From F23-D06 sp002392325 (lineage in GTDB: Bacteria; Bacteroidota; Bacteroidia; Bacteroidales; WCHB1-69), in the NCBI GenBank assembly GCA_946624065.1, contig CAMORT010000031.1:1-29902 (forward strand): a stretch of 29,902 nt of DNA. The letters are read 5' to 3'. A model generated the notes under the pieces. The model was given only the letters and a program-made list of their open reading frames with translations, did not search any database and had not been told where the DNA came from. A program made the position numbers and the translations under genes. Positions 23,949-29,902 of the stretch are shown here, piece by piece. Position 1 is the first letter of the stretch. Each line of letters begins with the position of its first letter.

Positions 23949-25610
23949 CTATTTAGCAATAACCATCTTGGTCTTGTAGATGTGGTTGTCGTTGACGATT
24001 TCCACGAAATAAATGCCGTTTGAGAGATGGCTGAGATTCAGATTCATATTCTTTTCCAATTGGATGGTCTGAGAGAACACCAGCGTGCCCATAGCATTGT
24101 ACACATTGCAAATGCCGCTTTCGGACTCGAAACCGCCTTGGACGGTGATGTTGCCGATGCTGGGGTTAGGAGAGATGGAGAGGTTGCGCACCGTCGTGTT
24201 GTAATTGACAATGCCGGCGGGAGAGCCGTTGTAGCGCATACCGGGCATGGTGAGTTTTCCGGTATTGTCCGGATCCAACCAAGGTTTGAGTTTGCGGGCG
24301 TTATTGCTGTTGTTGTTGTTTGTCCAGGAATAAGACAATTTGCCGTAGCTGTCGGTGCCTTGCGGATAATCGCAAGAACTGGAGCCGGAACTCAAGTCGC
24401 CAATAATCAAGCCATTGGCATTGAACAATGGGGAGCCGGAAGAACCTTGCTCGGTGCAGCCCTTGTTGGGGTTGGTGCGCCAGTAAACGGTCCAATACTT
24501 ATTGTAGGCACCGCCAGGACTGGTTACTTGGCGAGGCAGACTGATTTTTTTGTAGTCGCCGCCCGGGTGGTGGATGGCGGAACCCACGGATGCGGTTCCG
24601 GTGGCATCCCAACCGGCAAACACGATGCTGTCGCGGTAAAGTGCGCCCAACGCGCCCGTGATCTTCAACAGCAGGAAGTCGGAACTGCTTGACATGTTGG
24701 TCATCGCTGAGTTAAGCCCGGCATTGGCAATCACTGTTGCTCCGTTGGCTACACGGTTGAAATAACCGTTACTGCCTTCGCATGTGAGCGTCTGGTAGTT
24801 GAAGTAGAATTTGAAAGTGCCGCCGGTGGTTCCGGTGAAGCAGTGGTTGGCGGTGAGCACATAGGGGGTCTTGTCCTGTCTCACATTGTTAATCATGGCG
24901 CCGGAACAAAGGTATGAACCGGTGTTGTCCGTGATGCTGATGCATACTACGGAGTTGATTTGATCACGCCAGCCATAACCTTCAGGACAGTTTACATTGG
25001 GGTGGCAATTGCCTTCCGCGTCGCCCCAGTGACCTTTCGGGGAACTGGACAAATGCAGGAAATCACGATAGATTTGGCTGATACGCTCAATCTTGATGTT
25101 ACCATGGAAAAGGGCGTCGGCTGGTTCGTAATATTCCAGAATGGCCTCGTCACCCATGATGTCCTCGGAAGCCATCAAACCGTCGGTTTCCAGAAAATCC
25201 TCGTTGGTGTAGGTGCCTGTGAGCTGTGTGCGGTCACCATTGTAAATGTGGAAAGTGGCACCTTCCGGCAAGTTGAACTGTGAGAAAATCACAGACAACA
25301 TCATAGCGCCAGGGGATTTGATGGAAAGACGCCACAAAATACTGCCGTCGGCCAAACGGTCGGTGCGGCCGCTGTTTTGGAATGTATAGGATACATTTTG
25401 CACGGTTCCGATTCTCAGCGGAGTGCCCTTCTCCGTCAATGCGTCCTCGGCCATGAGCTTGTCCACATCCAGGGCGGGCAGGTCGATTTGGTCGATAGAC
25501 ATAGAAACATTGTTGTGGTTGAAAGTGTAAGGAGTGCCAACCACATCCTTTTGGGCAAATGCAGTAGCCATCAGGGCTACACAAACAATAAATAAGAGTC
25601 CTTTTTTCAT
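23949..25610 (-). CDS. Trypsin-like (S1) serine protease with T9SS sorting domain
   Basis: The 553-residue protein has a signal peptide (MKKGLLFIVCVALMATAFAQ) and an N-terminal pro-region (about 21-205). The S1 protease domain (about 210-440) resembles lysyl endopeptidase and other bacterial trypsin-like enzymes. The catalytic triad is visible as H256 (VLTANHCF), D311 (SSSDFLLLKI) and S393 (EQGSSGSPLF). Cys residues in CVSITDNTGSYLCSG and CEGSNG suggest disulfides. The C-terminal domain (about 470-553) is a T9SS type A sorting signal: ISPNPSIGNITVQGG, then NGIYFVEIV and the ending KTKMVIAK. It should be secreted across the outer membrane. The downstream WbqC gene starts right after its stop. 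Confidence 0.93.
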   Translation of the reverse strand: MKKGLLFIVCVALMATAFAQKDVVGTPYTFNHNNVSMSIDQIDLPALDVDKLMAEDALTEKGTPLRIGTVQNVSYTFQNSGRTDRLADGSILWRLSIKSPGAMMLSVIFSQFNLPEGATFHIYNGDRTQLTGTYTNEDFLETDGLMASEDIMGDEAILEYYEPADALFHGNIKIERISQIYRDFLHLSSSPKGHWGDAEGNCHPNVNCPEGYGWRDQINSVVCISITDNTGSYLCSGAMINNVRQDKTPYVLTANHCFTGTTGGTFKFYFNYQTLTCEGSNGYFNRVANGATVIANAGLNSAMTNMSSSSDFLLLKITGALGALYRDSIVFAGWDATGTASVGSAIHHPGGDYKKISLPRQVTSPGGAYNKYWTVYWRTNPNKGCTEQGSSGSPLFNANGLIIGDLSSGSSSCDYPQGTDSYGKLSYSWTNNNNSNNARKLKPWLDPDNTGKLTMPGMRYNGSPAGIVNYNTTVRNLSISPNPSIGNITVQGGFESESGICNVYNAMGTLVFSQTIQLEKNMNLNLSHLSNGIYFVEIVNDNHIYKTKMVIAK

Positions 25611-25635
25611 ATTGAGATGTTGTTATTAAAGGCTG

Positions 25636-25643
25636 CAAAAATA
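25636..25643 (-). promoter_or_regulatory. Bacteroidetes -7 box for the T9SS protease cluster
   Basis: The minus-strand bases are TATTTTTG, 26 bp before the protease ATG at 25610. It is one half of a compact divergent promoter region shared with rsfS. Confidence 0.55.
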
Positions 25644-25656
25644 TAAAAAAAAATTG

Positions 25657-25664
25657 TACCTTTG
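25657..25664 (+). promoter_or_regulatory. Bacteroidetes -7 box for the rsfS-ftsH run
   Basis: The bases are TACCTTTG, 25 bp before the rsfS ATG at 25689. The divergent protease promoter box is only 14 bp away on the opposite strand. Confidence 0.6.
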
Positions 25665-25688
25665 CCCGCTAATTTATAAACCATACCT

Positions 25689-26069
25689 ATGACCGTAAAA
25701 AGAAAAGTCAAATTTGAAGGGGCTCCCTTTGAAGGTAATATAGAAGAGCTTATTATTCAGGCACTTATAGAAAAGCAAGGCGTGGATATCCAATGCTTGA
25801 ACCTGAAAAAAATCAACCATACCTTCTTCGATTATTTCATTGTTTGCACGGGAACATCCAAACCCCATGTGGAAACGCTCTGCGATTTCGTGCAGGAGAA
25901 AACCCAGCGTGAGGCAGGTGTGAAACCGGAACATGTGGAGGGGCTTGAAAACTGCGAGTGGATACTGCTCGACTATTTCAATGTCCTGGTGCATATTTTC
26001 CAGCCCGAAGCCCGCGCATATTACAATCTGGAAGCGCTCTGGAGCGACGCCGATGTGCAGAAGTTTTAA
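25689..26069 (+). CDS. rsfS: Ribosome silencing factor RsfS
   Basis: RsfS binds ribosomal protein uL14 on the large subunit and prevents joining of the subunits during starvation. At 126 residues it has the family size. It shows the core pattern KQGVDIQCLNLKKINHTFFD, DYFIVCTGTSKPHVETLCD, LENCEWILLDYFNVLVHIF and the closing YYNLEALWSDA. It is first in the plus-strand run and stops 23 bp before ftsH. RsfS followed by FtsH is a common Bacteroidota order. Confidence 0.97.
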   Translation: MTVKRKVKFEGAPFEGNIEELIIQALIEKQGVDIQCLNLKKINHTFFDYFIVCTGTSKPHVETLCDFVQEKTQREAGVKPEHVEGLENCEWILLDYFNVLVHIFQPEARAYYNLEALWSDADVQKF

Positions 26070-26092
26070 TTTCCCAATGCTGAATTTTATTT

Positions 26093-28159
26093 ATGGCAAC
26101 AAACAATTCGAATAATAAACGGCCGCAATCGCCATTTGGAGGCAATACCTCAGGCGGTAATAAAAACAAGCCGAAATTCTCATTCGCATATATTTACATT
26201 CTGGCAGGTATCTTTCTGATTGCCTATTACATGATGTCTTTGGGCACCTCCCGCGCCATTGAAGTGGCCGACACCGAGTTCAACCAGATGGTGAAAAACC
26301 GCGAGATAGACCATGTGGAATATGTGCGGAAGAATGAGCACATGAACATTTTCCTGAAGAAAGAGGCGCTGGAGAACAATACCGCCTATACGAAAGTGAA
26401 GGAAAACACCAATGGCCCGCAGTATTTCCTGGTAGTTACCGACCTGCAGGTTTACAATGATAATCTGAAGGATGTGAAGGAGAAGGCAATCCAAAACCGG
26501 ATTGCGCAGGATTCCACGCTTTCGGTCAACGCTATCTCCGCCGAATACGATTTCCCCACCAAGCAGGATAATACCAAAAGTTGGGGTGGGGAGTTCTTCA
26601 TTTTTGTGCTGCCCACCTTGTTGATTTGCGGACTCCTGATCTGGTCCATGCGCTCCATGCGTGGCGGTATGGGCGGTCCGGGAGGTATCTTCAGTATAGG
26701 AAAGTCTAAGGCGCAGGAGTTTGACGAAAAGTCCGGACAGTTGGTCACCTTTAAGGATGTGGCAGGTCTGGAAGGCGCCAAGTTTGAGATAGAAGAGGTG
26801 GTGGATTTCCTGAAGAATCCCAAGAAATATACGGTGCTCGGTGGTAAGATACCGAAGGGCGTGCTGTTAGTGGGCCCTCCGGGTACGGGTAAAACATTAT
26901 TGGCTAAGGCGGTGGCAGGCGAGGCCAAGGTGCCGTTCTTCTCCTTGTCGGGTTCCGATTTTGTGGAGATGTTCGTCGGCGTGGGTGCCTCCCGTGTGCG
27001 CGACTTGTTCAAAACCGCTAAGGAGAAAGCCCCGTGCATCATCTTTATTGACGAGATTGACGCCATCGGCCGTGCCCGTGGCAAGAATGCCCTTTCGAAT
27101 GCCAATGATGAGCGGGAAAGCACGCTCAATCAGTTGCTTACGGAGATGGACGGGTTCTCCACCAATGCCGGTGTCATCATCATGGCCGCCACCAACCGCG
27201 CCGATATCCTCGACCGCGCCCTGTTGCGGGCTGGCCGTTTCGACCGCCAGATCCAGGTGGAATTGCCCAACCTGAACGAACGTAGGGGCATTTTCGGTGT
27301 GCATGTGCGCAATCTGAAACTCGGTCCCGATGTGGATCTCGATTTCTTCGCCAAACAAACTCCCGGTTTTTCCGGTGCCGATATCGCCAATGTGTGCAAC
27401 GAGGCCGCGCTCATTGCCGCCCGTAACAATAAGACACAAATCGAGAAAGAGGATTTCCTTTCTGCGGTTGACCGTATAATTGGCGGTCTGGAGCGCCGCG
27501 GCAGTGTGATTTCCCCCGAGGAGAAACGCTCCATCGCCTACCACGAGTCCGGACACGCCTGCGTGAGCTGGATGCTCCGCTACGCCTCCCCGCTGGTGAA
27601 GGTGACCATCGTGCCCCGCGGCAAAGCCCTGGGCGCGGCATGGTATCTGCCCGAGGAACGCCAACTGACCACCTACGACCAACTGGTGGACGAGATGACC
27701 GCCACACTCGGCGGACGCGCCGCCGAAGAGATAACCTTCGGACGCGTCTCTACCGGTGCGCTGAACGACCTCGAGCGCGTGACCAAACAGGCCTATGCTA
27801 TGGTGGTCTATTATGGCCTCGACAAGAAAATCGGTAATGTGAGTTACTATGACTCCACGGGTCAACAAGAGTATGCATTCACGAAGCCCTATAGTGAGAA
27901 AACGGCTCAAGATATTGATGCTCAAATACATGAATTGGTAGAGTCTTGTTACAAGAAGGCGAAAGATATTCTTACAGAACATAAGGAGCAATTGGGCCAG
28001 CTGGCTGAACTCCTTCTTGAACGCGAGGTTATTTTCACCGAAGATGTGGAGCGTATTTTGGGAAAACGCCCGTTCTTGGAGGACACCCCCTCTAAGGAAC
28101 CCCTGCCCCAGGGAGACGAACCGGAAAAGAATGTTGAACTAACCGACAATATTGAATAA
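26093..28159 (+). CDS. ftsH: ATP-dependent zinc metalloprotease FtsH
   Basis: FtsH degrades misfolded membrane proteins and some regulators. The 688-residue protein has an N-terminal membrane helix (about 27-47), a periplasmic domain (about 48-165) and a second helix (about 166-185). An AAA+ ATPase domain follows, with Walker A GPPGTGKT (K267), Walker B CIIFIDEIDAIG and the second region of homology ATNRADILDRALLRAGRFDR. The protease zinc site is H484-E485-S486-G487-H488 (HESGH), with the third ligand D559 in GALNDLERVT. The pore motif MFVGVGASRVRDLF is present. The C-terminus ends in an acidic, proline-rich tail. The gene stops one base before the LUD-domain gene, so the two are co-transcribed. 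Confidence 0.98.
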   Translation: MATNNSNNKRPQSPFGGNTSGGNKNKPKFSFAYIYILAGIFLIAYYMMSLGTSRAIEVADTEFNQMVKNREIDHVEYVRKNEHMNIFLKKEALENNTAYTKVKENTNGPQYFLVVTDLQVYNDNLKDVKEKAIQNRIAQDSTLSVNAISAEYDFPTKQDNTKSWGGEFFIFVLPTLLICGLLIWSMRSMRGGMGGPGGIFSIGKSKAQEFDEKSGQLVTFKDVAGLEGAKFEIEEVVDFLKNPKKYTVLGGKIPKGVLLVGPPGTGKTLLAKAVAGEAKVPFFSLSGSDFVEMFVGVGASRVRDLFKTAKEKAPCIIFIDEIDAIGRARGKNALSNANDERESTLNQLLTEMDGFSTNAGVIIMAATNRADILDRALLRAGRFDRQIQVELPNLNERRGIFGVHVRNLKLGPDVDLDFFAKQTPGFSGADIANVCNEAALIAARNNKTQIEKEDFLSAVDRIIGGLERRGSVISPEEKRSIAYHESGHACVSWMLRYASPLVKVTIVPRGKALGAAWYLPEERQLTTYDQLVDEMTATLGGRAAEEITFGRVSTGALNDLERVTKQAYAMVVYYGLDKKIGNVSYYDSTGQQEYAFTKPYSEKTAQDIDAQIHELVESCYKKAKDILTEHKEQLGQLAELLLEREVIFTEDVERILGKRPFLEDTPSKEPLPQGDEPEKNVELTDNIE

Positions 28160-28160
28160 T

Positions 28161-28847
28161 ATGGCTGAGAACCGTCAATTCGACTCCAGTATCCTGACCG
28201 ATAAGGAAAGCATACGCCAAAATATCCGCAATGCGCTGTCCAATAAGATGGAAGTGGTGAATGCGGAAATGGATATAAATATGAACGCGGATGTGTATGA
28301 GAAAATTGACCATCCGGTGGCCGTTTTTTTAGAGAAATTCCGTGAAAACGGAGGACTGTTCGTGCCGTGCACCAATCAGGACATGATCCAAACTCTGGTC
28401 CGGTTGTGTCGCAGCCAAAAGTATGAAACCATACTCAGCACAAGTCCCTTCTTCTCCCAATATCTGGCCAAAAACCAGATTCCGTATGTGACGGCCGTTT
28501 CGCCCGGTGAGCCGGCCGATGCCGTTGTGGTGGCCTCCAATGTGCTCATCGCCCGCACCGGTAGCATCGGCTTCGCCCAGCAATTGAATGTGTATCCGTC
28601 TGTGAAGGGCCTGGCGCGTGACCTGATCGTGATCTCCCGCGAGCGCTGCGTGTTCTCCGATCTTGACGATGCGTTGGATTTCCAGGCGCGTAAGAATGAG
28701 AACAACCCATTCCCGATGACGGAATTTCTTCGTCCCACCCATATAGAAAAAGTGGATGGGAAACCCCAATGCACTCCGATTAATCCTAGAATAATCCTCT
28801 TTTTAGTTTCCGATCATGAACCCCAAAACGAAGAATCTGCTCGTTAG
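28161..28847 (+). CDS. LUD-domain (LutC/YkgG-like) protein
   Basis: I take the ATG at 28161, giving 228 residues; a TTG at 28152 would overlap the ftsH stop. The LUD domain occupies about 45-185. Relevant segments include VFLEKFRENGGLFVPCTNQD, VTAVSPGEPADAVVVASNVL and ARTGSIGFAQQ, consistent with the Rossmann-like ligand-binding fold of LutC. LutC proteins work in lactate oxidation with LutA and LutB, which are absent here. In Bacteroidota, single LUD genes often follow ftsH, so a role other than lactate use is plausible. Its 3' end overlaps cdsA by 32 bp. Confidence 0.82.
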   Translation: MAENRQFDSSILTDKESIRQNIRNALSNKMEVVNAEMDINMNADVYEKIDHPVAVFLEKFRENGGLFVPCTNQDMIQTLVRLCRSQKYETILSTSPFFSQYLAKNQIPYVTAVSPGEPADAVVVASNVLIARTGSIGFAQQLNVYPSVKGLARDLIVISRERCVFSDLDDALDFQARKNENNPFPMTEFLRPTHIEKVDGKPQCTPINPRIILFLVSDHEPQNEESAR

Positions 28848-29682
28848 AACCGTAGTGGGCGCTGTTTATGTCGCCCTGATGATTGCCGGTGTTTTTGTGT
28901 TTCCGCTTATGGCCGTACTGCTCTGTGCGGTTGCCTGCGTATGCTTGTATGAGTTCATGTCGCTGACATCCGGTCCTTCGGACAAGGTCTCCTTCGGTTT
29001 CCTGACGGCAGTCACCTTGACCCAGTTCTCCTTGATCCTGCAATTCGGAATCCGCAAAAGTTCTTTCTTCTACAATGCCGCCATCAATACGCTGACCAAC
29101 TTTGTGGTTATGATACCCGCTATGCTGATGCTGCTCTTGGTGCTGTTGGCCATTGTGGAATTGTTCCGCAAACGCCCAATGCCGTTGGAACACATCGGAG
29201 CATCCGTTTTCTCCTATGTGTGGATTGTGATTCCACTCGGTTTCCTGGCCGTGATGACCCGTTTGAGTCCTCAAATTGTGCTGGCATTCTTCCTGATGGT
29301 TTGGGCGTATGACACATTTGCCTATCTGGGCGGATCGCTATATGGCCGTAATAAAATGTGTGTCCATATCTCTCCCAAGAAAACATGGGAAGGGTCGGTT
29401 ACGGGACTGTTTTTCACGATTGTGATGGCTATAATCCTGCCCAGTATCCGCTTCTTCGGCCAGCTTCATGCCCCGCTTTGGCAATGGGTGGTGCTCGCCA
29501 TCATCGTCGTGGTGGTCGGCACTTGCGGTGATTTGCTGGAGTCCCTGTTCAAACGCCGAGCCGATGTGAAAGACAGTGGTAAGATTATGCCTGGACATGG
29601 TGGTATGCTTGATCGCTTTGACTCCATGCTGCTTGCGGCGGTCCCCGCACTCCTTTATGCTCTTTTGGTAATGGTATTTTAG
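28816..29682 (+). CDS. cdsA: Phosphatidate cytidylyltransferase
   Basis: CdsA makes CDP-diacylglycerol from phosphatidic acid and CTP in the cytoplasmic membrane, the entry to phospholipid synthesis. The 288-residue protein is mostly hydrophobic, with about seven to eight membrane helices. The family signature near the C-terminus is intact: FKRRADVKDSGKIMPGHG followed by GMLDRFDSML. Mid-protein FAYLGGSLYGRNKMCVHISP and KKTWEGSVTG are also characteristic. The start overlaps the LUD gene end by 32 bp, and uvrA begins immediately after the stop. Confidence 0.97.
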   Translation: MNPKTKNLLVRTVVGAVYVALMIAGVFVFPLMAVLLCAVACVCLYEFMSLTSGPSDKVSFGFLTAVTLTQFSLILQFGIRKSSFFYNAAINTLTNFVVMIPAMLMLLLVLLAIVELFRKRPMPLEHIGASVFSYVWIVIPLGFLAVMTRLSPQIVLAFFLMVWAYDTFAYLGGSLYGRNKMCVHISPKKTWEGSVTGLFFTIVMAIILPSIRFFGQLHAPLWQWVVLAIIVVVVGTCGDLLESLFKRRADVKDSGKIMPGHGGMLDRFDSMLLAAVPALLYALLVMVF

Positions 29683-29902
29683 ATGAAGAAAAATGTTATT
29701 GAGATAAGAGGCGCAAAGGTCAACAACCTTAAAAATATTGATGTTGACATCCCGCGCAACAAACTGGTTGTCATAACCGGCTTGTCTGGTTCGGGCAAAT
29801 CGTCCCTGGCGTATGATACGCTCTATGCGGAGGGCCAGCGGCGGTATGTGGAAAGTCTCAGCTCTTATGCGCGCCAGTTTATGGGCAAGATGCGCAAACC
29901 GG
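29683..29902 (+). CDS. uvrA: Excinuclease ABC subunit A, N-terminus (runs off window)
   Basis: Only the first 73 residues are present. They match UvrA closely: an opening IEIRGAKVNNLKNIDVDIPR, the Walker A GLSGSGKSSLA, and the following YDTLYAEGQRRYVESLSSYA with RQFMGKM. UvrA recognises bulky DNA lesions in nucleotide excision repair with UvrB and UvrC. The ATG directly follows the cdsA stop, consistent with one transcript. Confidence 0.97.
   Translation, partial: MKKNVIEIRGAKVNNLKNIDVDIPRNKLVVITGLSGSGKSSLAYDTLYAEGQRRYVESLSSYARQFMGKMRKP

Noticed and set aside
28161..28847. Lactate utilisation operon
   Set aside because: Only a LutC-like LUD domain is present; LutA and LutB are missing, and the neighbours are housekeeping genes.

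Overview
The window looks like a chromosomal segment from an anaerobic member of the Bacteroidota, most likely the order Bacteroidales. The evidence is consistent across the window. Many genes are preceded by the Bacteroidetes -7 box TAnnTTTG rather than a Shine-Dalgarno sequence. Two secreted peptidases end in type IX secretion (T9SS) sorting domains. There is a TonB-linked outer-membrane barrel, a DUF4290 protein, a WbqC-family protein, a fused ADP-forming acyl-CoA synthetase and a pyruvate phosphate dikinase. Base composition is moderate, and no rRNA or tRNA genes were seen.

Layout. 1-2760 (minus) is the N-terminal 920 residues of a large secreted repeat protein with collagen-like and phage-tail-fibre-like modules; its 3' end lies outside the window. 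2915-5525 (minus) is a two-component pair, a TPR sensor kinase followed by a LuxR-type response regulator. 5640-8434 (plus) holds a helical-repeat protein of unknown function and an ADP-forming acetate/acyl-CoA ligase, closed by a bidirectional terminator. 8535-14022 is the most accessory-looking part. It contains a coding remnant, a T9SS-exported C10 (streptopain-like) peptidase, a HicA/HicB toxin-antitoxin pair, a TonB-receptor-like barrel protein and a RelE/ParE-type toxin-antitoxin pair. A near-perfect promoter duplicate flanks the second toxin-antitoxin pair.

14164-16881 (plus) is ppdK, followed by a terminator shared with a convergent gene cluster. That minus-strand cluster (21340 down to 16936) reads DUF4290 protein, ABC ATPase, ABC-2 permease, a 7-bp tandem repeat array, then a MutS-family ATPase. 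A second minus-strand cluster (25610 down to 21407) reads T9SS trypsin-like protease, WbqC-family protein, multi-spanning glycosyltransferase-like protein. From a divergent promoter at about 25640-25660 a plus-strand housekeeping run begins: rsfS, ftsH, LUD-domain protein, cdsA and the start of uvrA.

Functionally, the window mixes fermentative energy metabolism (ADP-forming ligase, PPDK), envelope and protein quality control (FtsH, CdsA, ABC exporter), surface or secreted proteins (repeat protein, two T9SS peptidases, TonB barrel) and selfish or stress modules (two toxin-antitoxin pairs). I see no convincing new multi-gene defence system. The items most worth a second look are the heptamer array, the direct repeats flanking the RelE/ParE module, the in-phase coding remnant after the C10 peptidase, and the MutS-like ATPase with a variant Walker B region resembling aminomutase-reactivase ATPases.
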